Assembly: GCA_942159475.1 (NCBI GenBank)
Contig: OW804094.1
Coordinates: 8,625,555 to 8,689,554, forward strand
Direction of reading: 5' to 3'
From: Sthenelais limicola
Lineage: Eukaryota > Annelida > Polychaeta > Phyllodocida > Sigalionidae
DNA: 64,000 bases
Shown here: positions 53,275-63,869 of the stretch, in pieces
How positions within the stretch are numbered: the stretch's first letter is position 1
Layout of the letters: each line of letters opens with the position of its first letter
The notes under the pieces: model-generated
The model's input: the letters and a program-made list of their open reading frames with translations, nothing else
Told to the model about the DNA's origin: nothing
Databases searched by the model: none
Made by a program: the position numbers and the translations under genes

Positions 53275-53390
53275 AAATATAACACATATTACCAGCAGCA
53301 GAATACTGATAAATCCGCTTGTTTAAGTCATAATATGGGCTAATTTGGTCAGATTTGTTTTGTTAGAATACTTGAGAATGCATCTTTAAA
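53275..53390 (-). repeat. E, one unit, plus F trailer
   Basis: 'accagcagcagaatactgat' and 'ttaagtcataatatggg' form one 69-bp-type unit; the trailer resembles 2813-2880. Confidence 0.6.
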
Positions 53391-53772
53391 GGACATATTG
53401 CATATTCAAATCAATTAAAATTATTTCCTGTTTATACAAAAGAGTTGTACAAAAAGGAAAAATCTGAAAAATAATTCCAGGTCTTCCAGTGAGTTTCTAA
53501 TTATAGTTGGGAATGATTTGGTTTACATTATTATGCCAAAATTAATTTGGGGGCAATTTTTCTAGAAGTCTAGACTAGTGATGTTTGGTTGATGGGAGAA
53601 GCATGTTATGGTAGAAAGAAAGTCACAGTCTATCTGAGTCGTGTTAGCTTGGGCAAGGATGGTGGTGGGTCACTAAGGGGCACTGACTTTGGCGGGGGAA
53701 TATATGAATGTGTTATGGGCTGACACTTTGCTTTTCCTGTCCTTAGAGTTGGTCATGGTCACTCGCCATTAT
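53391..53772. other. No recognisable feature
   Basis: Nothing identified. Confidence 0.4.
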
Positions 53773-54008
53773 GGGTTTGATCACCAGAAAATGTTCAATC
53801 GTCAGCTCTACACATTTAGTAAATACTGCTAAATTAAACTGGAAAATGATAAATACTGGGTGTATGTGAGGAGTATATTTGGTATCGTGTTGATTCAAAG
53901 CATCTGTTTGGTTGTGTTGAATTGTATTTTGAGTCTCATTTCCATCCTAAATACGTGTTATTTGAGAGGGTTTCTGACGGTTAAATGTACGTTTTCTGTA
54001 AATTTCCC
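53773..54008 (+). mobile_element. A MITE, divergent
   Basis: gggtttgatcaccagaaaat to 'gtacgttttctgtaaatttc'. Both TIRs have drifted, suggesting an old copy. Confidence 0.78.
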
Positions 54009-54299
54009 TTATGGTGTCCTTTCAATTCAGTTGGTCAAGGTCCATCCTTGGTTTTATTTCCTTTTCTTTTCTTATTTTGTTCTCATTTTTTCTGTATTAT
54101 TTTATGTTTTCTTTATTTCTTATTATATTTTGATTACCTCATAGACGACACTAACATTCCATGAAAGTCTGAGTGGCACAGTGAAGTCAATTACAAGATA
54201 ACCTCATCACTAACACAACAAACATATATAATTAGTCACTTGTAAACGTAAATGAATCCCTCTTAAAGGAAAAACATGTATATACCTTGTACATTGATA

Positions 54300-54412
54300 C
54301 CTAAGAAGTAAATGTGAAAACTATGTAACAGAATTGTATAGCTTGGCGCAGCAGAACTAACCCCGAAAAGGGGAGTCGGCAAACAAGTGTAAATAAAATC
54401 TTTAAAAAAAAA
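54300..54412 (+). mobile_element. Possible LINE 3' end with poly-A
   Basis: 'accccgaaaaggggagtcgg', containing a CCCC/GGGG hairpin, then 'gtaaataaaatctttaaaaaaaaaa'-type ending (AATAAA plus A-run at 54393-54412). Confidence 0.5.
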
Positions 54413-54649
54413 ATGGTGGTCCACATTTATGGATTTGTCAGTCCCTGATTTCGGTCCAAATGTCCCAAAAATATAATGACAAAGTCTTGCTTGGGAATGA
54501 GGAGGGGATGTGTTGCAAAGGATAATTTTATTCTCAAAGCCCCCGTCATAGCTAAAGCCATTTCAAGACTTGACGACGAGGCGTCAAAAGTGGCCATATT
54601 TATGGCCTATAGGTCATACCGCTTAAGATTCTAACCACGCCCCCTTTAT

Positions 54650-54901
54650 TTAGCACTGCCAGCTAATAATCGGACTCTGCTTCAATCGTGTGAAACTGCT
54701 ACTTCCCGGCATCCCATCGCCAGAAACAATGTCTCCAGGCCCAGGGAAAACATATACACGGAGATTACTTCCAATACTACATGGTCTTTTAGGTATCAGA
54801 ACTGAGTAATAAGCGATTTCCCGACCCCTATATACTGGTGCTTGGAGCGAGATTTTCCCGTATGAATCCATCCCCAGCTCTTCGGTCACACTCGGTATCA
54901 C
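54650..54901 (-). CDS. Unassigned open frame, possible exon
   Basis: The minus-strand frame runs from an in-frame stop upstream through GMDSYGKISLQAPVYRGREI and PCSIGSNLRVYVFPGPGD to TAA, about 83 codons; the first ATG is about ten codons in. It lies in the least repetitive part of the window and the amino-acid mix is protein-like. 'tttcccag' upstream could be a splice acceptor. No family recognised; may be chance. Confidence 0.25.
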   Translation of the reverse strand: MIPSVTEELGMDSYGKISLQAPVYRGREIAYYSVLIPKRPCSIGSNLRVYVFPGPGDIVSGDGMPGSSSFTRLKQSPIISWQC

Positions 54902-55445
54902 TCGGCCCTACACATGACTGGGAAATGGATCCGACCCGACCTCACCATGCTCAACCAATAGGCCAACGTTAGGCCTACTCGTACATGTGCTGTATATCGG
55001 CGACATAGCCCTCTAGAAAGGCTTATTAAAGAGGATTTTTAATTGAATACATACCAAGGGAAAGCATTGGAAGAAGTCATCCTTACTCCTCCTACCTGTT
55101 TTCTGGGGTTTTCTGTGCTTTATATTAAACAGATCGCGGCCGTTTCTCGCCCCACTCGGCCTATGGCTATGAGGCTCTATTGTTCACATAAACATGCATC
55201 AAGCAGTGACGCGTAAACGCACGGCATTACGTGGAAACAACTAACAGATGCATTTCATGTAGACGACTAGAATCAGATCGAAACAAGCTTTTCAAAAAGG
55301 TATAACACTTTATATATGGTTGACTGAAGAGGCATACAGGTGCGTTTTTCATCAAGGGAGAGTACAGGGAAAGTTCAGTTCCATAGTTCAGTTCCAGAAG
55401 CCATCTGTACGGGCCTAAGTATGTCATAACCTATATTCTCCATAC
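54902..55445. other. Unique sequence, no gene recognised
   Basis: No family copies. Short minus-strand frames are not convincing. Confidence 0.4.
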
Positions 55446-55460
55446 CCACTAGGTGGCAGC
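55446..55460 (+). promoter_or_regulatory. Perfect CTCF core consensus
   Basis: CCACTAGGTGGCAGC fits CCASYAGRKGGCRSY at all 15 positions. With equal base frequencies about 0.015 such matches would be expected in 64 kb on both strands. CTCF and this core motif are conserved in most bilaterians. Confidence 0.5.
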
Positions 55461-56543
55461 ATGGAGGGTTGACCTTACGTTAAGGATTATGTAGTATGCC
55501 ACATCATATTCCTTAGTTTGCAGTGGCTTAGTTTAAGATTTTAGAATGGCTAAAGGAATATTTCGTTAGAAATGATTTAAGCTGACATTGTTTCTATTGG
55601 GAATATTCTGATAACTTGTTCAGTCTTGAGATTTCGTTAGTCCTTTTAAATATAGGCTATAGGCCTAGACATAGCCATAGCCCTACTTAATTGACTTGTG
55701 TCATCCCACTGGGCCCATTTTACAGCAAATTTCCTTTCCTTTAAACAAAATAAATAATGGAAATGTTCCTTTGCAATGAACTGCCCGAATCCCAAATTTG
55801 GGGTATTATGTAGTGATGAATTATGTTTTTTGCATTAATGTTGTCAACAACCCCAAATATTTCTGAGCATGCCCTCAACATTCTGTTTGCATGTCGATGG
55901 GGTATATTTTATGCCCCATGCGACTGCAGACAGGGTCAAGGAAAACATCCCTAAATTTCTGTTTCTGGGGTGCCTATAGGCACCAAATTGGTTCCAGCTT
56001 TGTATCACTGTCAGTCCCAGTGTAGCCAGAAACACATCAAAACCAATGGTTTTCCAAAAGAACTTGTTAGCCAGTATAAGAATATGTCAGTATAAGCATA
56101 AGGGGGTCAAGCAAAACTCAGTTTACAGATGAGAATATGGGTACACCAGGTAGTATTTATAAGGTTTCCTACATTCAGTTCCTGTGACACACACTCAACT
56201 AGTTTACCACTTGTATGGGATAGGCCCACTTTAATGCTTGAAATGGAAGGTCCACAAATAAATCATTTTCTAGCATGTTCCTCGTCCCAGTTGACAGCTC
56301 TATGTAGGGCCTATACACTGTCATTGATATCTACAGTCAGTTACTTAGGCTACGCTACCAAACAATTCATTAGTTTTCTACCCCATGTCAGCCCCCACCC
56401 TTAAAAAAAGCATAAGTCCCCACAGGTCCCTGGTGCCACTCACCCTCTGGACCTTGTAAATGTGTCCCTCTTAGAAGTCTCAAGCCAACAGGACCCGGAA
56501 ACATTGACTCTTAATTTCAAATGGCTGCAGCAGAATTACTAAT
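55461..56543. other. Unique sequence, no gene recognised
   Basis: Contains a 16-bp perfect palindrome GGTGCCTATAGGCACC (55969-55984). Small frames on both strands have no recognisable domain. Confidence 0.4.
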
Positions 56544-56955
56544 TGTGATATGTTGCAGGAAAATGAGTCATAAGTCGCAAAAAAATGGATTTTTAGATAT
56601 CATTATATTAAAAAAGATGAGATCAAGCCGATTCTAATGGTAGTAAACAATAGGACATCAAAGTAGTGTTTCTATTTTTCAAGTCTGATATTTTTATTTT
56701 TGAAAAAGAAAAGTTATAGATATTTTTGGGTGGATAATTATTAATAAAGTACTTAAATATAGTCCATAAGATGACCTTAGAAATTCATTGATATATTTAA
56801 TACATTGCTTTGACATTTAGTACATGTATTACTGTCACTACCAACATTAAGCACCCTAAGAATTAGAATATTCCAACAAAGATATCTTATAAATTAATCA
56901 CTTAAAACAAATATCCATTTTGCGACTTATGACTCATTTTCCGAAAACACATCCC
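56544..56955 (+). mobile_element. B MITE, full length
   Basis: TGTGATATGTTGCAGGAAAA + TGAGTCAT; right end cgacttatgactcattttcc, then gaaaacacatccca. Confidence 0.86.
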
Positions 56956-57095
56956 AATTATTCAATTTAGTAGCAAACTGAGGGTATAAACCTTCCATAT
57001 GCTTACTTCATTATGTTTCTTAATCGTATTCAGAAACATTTTTCTAAAGTCCCATTCTGGAGCAGTCGGGCCACTTTTGTGAGAACTGAACATAT

Positions 57096-57896
57096 GGGTC
57101 AGGTCACCAGAAATTGTACAATGGCCAGCTCTACCCATTTAGTAAATTATGTTAAATTAGGCTGGAAAATGATAGATAACACGTATATGTAGTGAATATG
57201 GGTATACCAATCAAGCATTGATTGGGGCTTGAGTGTTTGTTTACCAACTGACCATATCTGGACAAGTACTGCTAGAATTGGCTGCATGTGCCTTTGCTGT
57301 GCTGGTGAAAACAGGCCTTTCAGATTCCCGCCAAAACTTACATGGGTCATATTCATTGATTCCTATGTTACTGGTTAATCTTATCTAACTGTACTTTATA
57401 CCACAATTAATGTGTTGGTTTTTCCAGATGTTCCGGCGAGATTCCTTTCATGTACCATAACCTGTTATTACACTAGACCTTCTTTTACCTTCTGTTTACC
57501 TGAAACACCTTCATTGACTGTGTACCAAAGTTGCCTCCTTCCTGAATCTGCTGTACCTTGTTACTCTTGTCTTGAGTGATTGCGCACTCTTGCTGAGTAG
57601 TTTGGACCTAAGCTGGGTCTGAGATTAACTGCTGGAATGGGTCTGTGTGGTGGAATAAAGCCTGAGATACTAAAGCACTGTGTTACTGGTTTTACTTCCC
57701 CTTCGTTGAGATTGATAAGATTCGAACTTGGTTAGTGAACTAGTATTACTAGGTGGAAATCACTACATATATATCTGAGTATATTTGGTATCAAATAGAT
57801 TCAAAGGATGTGTTTTGAGTCTTATTTTTGTATTAAATCCGGGTTATTTGTGAGGGTCTCTGAATGTGAATTGTGCATTTTCTGAAAATCTGACCC
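57096..57896 (+). mobile_element. A MITE split by a solo LTR
   Basis: 'gggtcaggtcaccagaaatt' to 57187; resumes with 'tatctgagtatatttggtat' and ends 'tgcattttctgaaaatctga'. Confidence 0.82.
57188..57767 (+). mobile_element. Solo LTR (580 bp)
   Basis: Begins TGTAGTGA and ends TCACTACA (8-bp inverted termini, TG...CA), flanked by TATA on both sides. Contains 'gtggaataaagcctgag' (AATAAA signal) at about 57650. Features fit a long terminal repeat left by LTR-LTR recombination; TGTAGT...ACTACA ends are common in Ty3/gypsy-type elements. No internal coding region remains. Confidence 0.7.
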
Positions 57897-58036
57897 ATAT
57901 ATATGTCCCCTTCCACCTATCCACCCGCCCACACGATGCTTTACTCATAACAGAACAAACAACCTTTTGTACTGGCCTTAGGCAAGGAGTGCTCTTTACG
58001 GAAGGCATGACATGGGAAGTTTGTTTGTAAAGCCTT

Positions 58037-58122
58037 GTATGTATGTATGCATGTATGTATGTATGTATATATATGTATGTATGTATGTATGTATATAATG
58101 TATGTATATATATGTATGTATG

Positions 58123-58155
<33 letters not shown>

Positions 58156-58165
58156 ATAATGTATG

Positions 58166-58201
<36 letters not shown>

Positions 58202-58221
58202 TGTATGTATGTATGTATGTA
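58037..58221. repeat. (GTAT)n microsatellite
   Basis: About 180 bp of GTAT with ATAT interruptions, including a roughly 60-bp sub-repeat 'tatataatgtatgtatatat'. Methionine/tyrosine/valine frames here are artefacts. Confidence 0.95.
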
Positions 58222-58282
58222 CAGACTCTTCATTCACACTAGCCTCTCATGTGTCTATGCTAAAGACTATCCATTCACACTA

Positions 58283-58516
58283 GGGTCAGATTTTCAGGAA
58301 ATGTACAATTGGCAGCTGTACACATTTAGTAAATTCTGCTAAATTAGGCTGCAATTTGGTCAAACTAGGTAAATTCAAGTATATTTGGCATTGCATTGAT
58401 TCTAGCGATCTGTTTGGTTAAGTTGAACTTTATTTTTAACTTTGTTTCTGTCTTAAATGTGGATTATTTGAGGGGATTGGTGAAGGTGAATTGTACATTT
58501 TCTGAAAATCTGACCC
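58283..58516 (+). mobile_element. A MITE, full length
   Basis: gggtcagattttcaggaaat to a perfect right TIR. Confidence 0.88.
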
Positions 58517-58693
58517 ACTAGCTTCTCATGTGCTTCCCTGCCACTATATACAGACGTCCATTCACTCTAGCTTGTCATGTTGGTGTGCTTCCCTCCAACC
58601 ATCTCTCTTGACTAACATCTGGGGGAATAATGTATAATAGATTCATAACTCAGCATACATATATCTACAGATGTAGGATTCTCTGTGAACATA

Positions 58694-59020
58694 TGTGATG
58701 TGCTTCAGGAAAATGAGTCACAAGTCGCAAAAATGGATTTTGAGGTATCATTATATTTGAAAAGATAAGATCAAGCGGATTCCAATGATAGTAAACATTA
58801 GGATGATATGTATTTCTTTACTTTCAGTTTGATATTTATATTTTGGAAAAAGGTTTGCAATATTTTTAGGTGGACATTTACTAGTAAAGAAGCTAAATAT
58901 ACTCTAAAGGATGACCATAGAAATGCATCTATATATTTACTACACTGTCTTGAAATTTGAGAAATGTATTTATGCTATAAACCACTTAAATGAACATTAT
59001 TTTTTAAACTTGACATCACA
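58694..59020 (+). mobile_element. B MITE, right part deleted
   Basis: Intact left TIR with TGAGTCAC; the right TIR is reduced to 'ttgacatcaca'. Confidence 0.8.
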
Positions 59021-59840
59021 TATGCATTCCCCCTCAAGCCGAAGCATACAATGGATGAGAACGTGGCACTAAGAACTGAGGCAAAATCTGCAAGGAGTTG
59101 AAATAATTATTCTATACATATATACATATGATTCTATCCTACATCCTACATTATTAGAACTTTTATCCAAGCATTGAAAAGGTCTAGACGTTAGATCCTG
59201 CCTGGCCCTTATATTGGCTCATGCAATGGTTGACAGCGGCCTTTTGAATGTAGGATTATTGTACAGTGATGACGTCTTCAAATACAGTATAACCTCATTA
59301 TTACAAACACCTTTTGGACTTTCCCTAATAACAAGGTTTCCTGATACAGCACAGGGGTGCGATACATGAAGGGAGATACGCAGTATATCGTGTCCAATCA
59401 ACTAATATGGGACACACACACAATTGTGCGTATTTGTGAAGTTGGTTGTGTCCTATGTTTAGATATTGCGTCTCCACTGATGAGCGCCTTTTCACCTGCT
59501 AGTGATGTATCAACATCAATTTAGATGGAGATGCAATATAAGATGGAGACACAATATCACCCAATATTACCTTAACCAATTTAAGCGCAAACTTTTTTGC
59601 GCAATCCTACATTAGTCAATTGAAGATGCAGTATTGTGTATCTGGCTTTATGTAACACAGCCCAGGTCTCTAGCAAGCCCTGTGCTGAAACAAGCTTGTA
59701 TCTATCAATCCCTTATTGTAACAGTCGCAATTGGGAAAAATACAAACAACTTTTGTAACAATGTGTAAAGCTGGTAAACTTTTCACGGGGAATTAGCATT
59801 CTGGCCAGTGCCTCAGTAACCTCAGGAAGAGTCAGTGAAT
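59021..59840. other. Mostly unassigned
   Basis: Inverted repeat 'gatattgcgtctcc' (59464) / 'ggagacacaatatc' (about 59544), 13 of 14 matching, is the only structure noticed. Confidence 0.4.
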
Positions 59841-59960
59841 GGGTCAGACTTTCAGAAAATGTACAATTGGCAGCTGTACACATTGACTAAATTCTGCTAA
59901 ATTAGGCTGCAATTTGATCAATACTAGGTAAATTAGAGTATATTCCGTATATTCTGACCC
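59841..59960 (+). mobile_element. A MITE, deletion derivative (120 bp)
   Basis: Full left TIR and left interior, then a jump to 'attctgaccc' at the right end. Confidence 0.8.
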
Positions 59961-60112
59961 GAATACGGGACTCAAGAGTCAATTTAGATGAATGTTAAAA
60001 CATTGACACTGGATATTGATGATTCTATGAATAAGGCTCTTGAGGCCTTAATTCGATGAATCAACATGGCCTTTTCATAAATGAACAAATCGTAGACATG
60101 GGCATCCAGTGA

Positions 60113-60461
60113 CAATAGGGGATTTGCATAGCCGCCATTTTGAATCTTGATTCGCATGGAATTATGGGACTAGTGGTACTGTATAAGATCTATAGAAAAC
60201 ATGTCATGTTCAGCATATAATATTTAACAATGATCTCACGTAATTAGCCATATACATGTATTACAGGATTCCATGAAACAAGGCTTCATTTCTTCCCTCA
60301 TGCATTTGGTTTTTATACATCATTAGTACAAGCCCTGATATTGGTGAAAACATTCTTGCAATTTTTTATAAAAATAATTTCTTGTATGTCAAATTTGAAG
60401 TGAATCCATCCCATGATGCACTGTAAAGACATGCGCAGTGAGACATGCAAGTCCTCTATTG
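60113..60461 (+). mobile_element. C element, full length
   Basis: 'caataggggatttgcatagc' to 'gacatgcaagtcctctattg'; 'gtgac' before and 'gacaaa' after hint at a short target repeat. Confidence 0.86.
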
Positions 60462-60714
60462 ACAAACACACTTTGTTAGCCTGACAAATCGACATAGACC
60501 TTAATAGACACAAATCATCCATATTACAAAACAACAAGTGACAACCAACAAGAGAATTCTCTTAGTGACAAGTGATACTTGCTGTTTCTTGGGAGTGACA
60601 AGAGAAATGAAGACCCCCCCCCCCCCTTAGGAGCCCTGTGAAGCTCCAGGAAACCTCCGTGAGTCCCCGTGGTTCCTCTGACTGCTGCTAGGCTCTACAT
60701 ATCCAGGCATTGAT

Positions 60715-60923
60715 GGGTCAGATTTTCAGAAAATGTACAGTTCACCTTCACCAATCCTCTTCAGCTTCAAAATACAGTTCAATATAACCAATACACTGTT
60801 TGGATCATTAGAATACCAAATATACTCAGATATACCCAGCAGTTATCATTTGTCAGCTGAATTTAACCGAATTTACTAAAATGTCTAGAGCTGCCGATTG
60901 TACATTTTTGGGGAATTTGACCC
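60715..60923 (-). mobile_element. A MITE, small internal deletion
   Basis: Perfect left TIR; right end 'tacatttttggggaatttga'. About 25 bp missing after 'caccaatcctctt'. Confidence 0.83.
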
Positions 60924-61238
60924 GTATGCCCCACATCACTTACCATGATAAGCAAATGCAGAGATCGCCCTTTTGCAAACGTTTGTTCGATTCATCAATA
61001 TGATATGATTACCGATAAAACAGTACATATTGCTACATCTAAAAGAACAAGCATTATGGTATAGGGCCTGTTTCCCCCCGCTTGCACCCATACAAAACAG
61101 GTGTCCTTTCATCCTTCCTCTACATGCAAGAGTCTGTCATGCAGAGACCAGCCAATGATAAAAGCTGTCCACATCATCATTGCACATGATGAAATACAGT
61201 ATCCATAAATAGAGGTGTAAATGTAAAAGGACACCATA
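60924..61238. other. No recognisable feature
   Basis: Nothing identified. Confidence 0.4.
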
Positions 61239-61340
61239 TGTGATGTGATACAGACAGTGTTAATCACGCGAAAAATGAAATCATTTCCACAGAAACATGT
61301 TGCGAATAAACCACATTTCTGCGACTTGTGAGCTCATTTA
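61239..61340 (+). mobile_element. B MITE, mini remnant
   Basis: 'tgtgatgtgatacagacagt' and 'tctgcgacttgtgagctcat' are the two ends with most of the interior lost. Confidence 0.55.
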
Positions 61341-61682
61341 GGACTCTCATATAAACATAGGGAAGCGTCTTTATACTAGCTGCCAGGATGTTACTAGAGC
61401 ATTGTTACCATTACGCACTGTATTTTCATGTGTTTTGTGAAGTGGAATAGAGTACATGGATGGATACTGATGCTAACTATAACCCTAAACCTAACCTTAA
61501 AAACGGAGCCCACTAGTTATCTCCCAGGCCACTAGATGTCTCAAGTTGCCAGCTGGAAGGATCAGTCAATGTGACAGCCTGTCCAAAGTATCATTACTGT
61601 ACAGGGATGGAGTTGTCAACCTATCTAACATGGACACCGATGGGGCCTTCCAAGATAATGAGGTTACCAGCATAAAGCTTGA
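61341..61682. other. No recognisable feature
   Basis: Contains 'ccactagatgtctca', which only partly fits a CTCF core. Confidence 0.35.
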
Positions 61683-61906
61683 ATGGGAATCACAAGTCGC
61701 AAAATTATATTTTTTCAAAGTTTTATATGAACGACATCTCTTTGAAGGAATGTTCCCAAAACTCAAAAAAATAACTTTCAAAAATAAAAATATCAAACTT
61801 AAAATATAGAAACACTTTAAGATATCCTACTGTTTACCATCATTGGAATCGGCTTGATCTCATCTTTCGAGGTATGAAGGTAGTCCAAAATTGATTGTTT
61901 TGCGTG
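61683..61906 (-). mobile_element. B MITE, both outer TIR ends missing
   Basis: 'gaatcacaagtcgcaaaatt' to 'caaaattgattgttttgcg'; interior deleted. Confidence 0.65.
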
Positions 61907-61972
61907 TATGCATGTATGTAGTGTGGGTAGAGTGACCAAATAGCCCAAGTATCCTCAAGTCGAAGCTTTACT

Positions 61973-62203
61973 GGGTCATTTTTCAGAAAATGCACAATCA
62001 GCAGCACTAAAAATTTGGTAACTTCTTTATAATTAGACAGAAAAATGATAAATAATGGGTATATCAGAGTATTTTTGGCATTGAATTGATTGACATCTAT
62101 TTCATTATGTTAAACTTCATTTTGAACGTCACTTTTCACTTAAATTTTGGTTATTTGAAAGGATTGGAGAAAGTGAATTCTACATTTTCTGACAATCTGA
62201 CCC
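61973..62203 (+). mobile_element. A MITE, full length, diverged
   Basis: gggtcatttttcagaaaatg to 'tacattttctgacaatctga'. Confidence 0.82.
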
Positions 62204-62490
62204 TACTGTATGTGACATAAAAGGATACCCACATTCCATATCCTACCCATGGATGTCTCAGATTGGCATAGAGCAGACAATGATGCAGCCTGTTTAATGT
62301 ATCATTATTGTGCAGGGATTGAACTGTCAAATGTGGTATTTATCACAGGAAGAGGGGGATCTTGCTAACCCCTTCCCCTCCCCCCAACCACACTCCCACC
62401 TCGTGGGATTTCCGCTCTTCTTCACTGAAGGGAGGAAACAATCAATACTTGTCATCCTCAGCTGGCCTTGAATGACCCACCTTGTATTGT
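62204..62490. other. No recognisable feature
   Basis: 'tgtatcattattgtgcagggat' parallels 61585-61610, a minor local repeat. Nothing else. Confidence 0.35.
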
Positions 62491-62546
62491 GTGTGGGGGT
62501 GGGGGTGGGGGTGGGAGGTGGGGGTGGGGGGGATTGGGGGGGGGGC
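62491..62546 (+). repeat. G-rich (GGGGGT)n tract, quadruplex potential
   Basis: At least six runs of five or more G's separated by single T's or short gaps. Confidence 0.75.
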
Positions 62547-63133
62547 ACATGGGAAATGGAGAGAGGATCCTTTTTTAACACTACTTAATCATTTGGTTCT
62601 CTTTCATTTATTAACTGGTATAATTAGAGAATTGTGAATTCATATGTAATAAACTTTCATATTACGTTCATATAAAATGTGTAATTAAAAAGAAATTGGA
62701 TTAAACTGTGTTATCATTAAAAATGTTCTAAACTCTGATTCCTTCCAATAAATTGTCATAATCAAACACAGTAGCCGATAAATAGCCGATAAATAGCCGG
62801 ACAAGCACGATATCCAAAACAAATTTACCAAAAGCGGAACAACTATTTAATGTTCCCGAATAAAGGAAACTAGACCAAAGCATCAACAAACAAACGATAT
62901 TGTGTCCTTAGAAATGGACTATCACATCTTTATCCGAAGTTAGAGTCTAGGCCCAGAGATGAGAGATTCCCTTTAAACGGAGGGAATCCCTCTCACCTCA
63001 AACTGCAAAGTGCCATTATAATTCCATTAAGACCGCAAAATAGCATCATAATCCCATTAGAATGCCTAGTACAGGAAACTAATTAGCGAAGTAGGCGTCC
63101 AATCACTGACATACCATTCTTATCTGATCAAAA
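62547..63133. other. No recognisable feature
   Basis: A+T-rich; small direct repeats 'gccgataaatagccgataaa' (62773) and 'cccattatgaatgcc'-like words only. Confidence 0.35.
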
Positions 63134-63366
63134 TGTGCATTTTCAGAAAATGTACATTTCAACTTCGCCAATCTTCTCAAATTACCAAAAGTTCAGACAA
63201 AAATAAAGTTCAAAATACAGCTCAACCTAACCAAACAGATTGCTAGAATCAATGCAATGCCAAATATACTCGAATTTACCTAGTATTGGCCAAATTGCAG
63301 CCTAAATTAGCAGAATTTACTAAATGTGCACATTTACCAATTGTACTTTTTCTGAAAATATGACCC
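63134..63366 (-). mobile_element. A MITE, full length, left terminus diverged
   Basis: 'tgtgcattttcagaaaatgt' to 'tgtactttttctgaaaatat', then 'gaccc'. Confidence 0.83.
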
Positions 63367-63657
63367 AGAAGCCCTCCTCCCCCACCCACCCACAACCCTG
63401 GATGCACCAGACACCCCCCCCCCCTCGCGCAGTGGAATAATGGGGTTTAAATGGTTTTTGGTTGGAGATTCACACCCATGGCTTCTCCCTCCCCTTTTAT
63501 CACATCATCTCACTGTGTCCCTTTTTCCACAGCCAGTCAGTCAGATAGTTGATAAAATCTCAACTGAACAGACAGAGGAAAGAGAGTCTGTAAAAAGTGT
63601 GAAACATTAAACGTGGAGAGAAAAATAACTAAAAAAGCCTAACCAGTGTGTGATCTG

Positions 63658-63720
63658 CAATAGGGGATTTGCATTTGCCCCTGTGCGCGACTGTAACATT
63701 GCATGCTGACAGGGATCATG
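63658..63720 (-). mobile_element. C element, terminal fragment
   Basis: 'caataggggatttgcatttg' and 'attgcatgctgacagggatc'; about 60 bp retained. Confidence 0.6.
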
Positions 63721-63869
63721 AGGTGGCATGTAACATTTTGTTAGCTTGTAAGACTTACCCCCTCTTTAAAATTGTTTAAAACCTACTGCAAGGCTACATA
63801 GCCTCCACAATAGGTGTGGTAACATGATATGTTAATTTAGATTTATTTTATATGTATTTCTCTTGTATG

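Noticed and set aside
57844..58283. Frames rich in Y/I/H/T or M/Y/V
   Set aside because: They are translations of the (GTAT)n microsatellite.
59464..59610. 'cactgatgagcgcc' with later 'gcgcaaac' as a hammerhead ribozyme
   Set aside because: The two core parts are about 100 nt apart, GAAA is missing and no stem III is evident.
61478..61500. Telomere-like 'ataaccctaaacctaacc'
   Set aside because: Only one or two imperfect units; no array.
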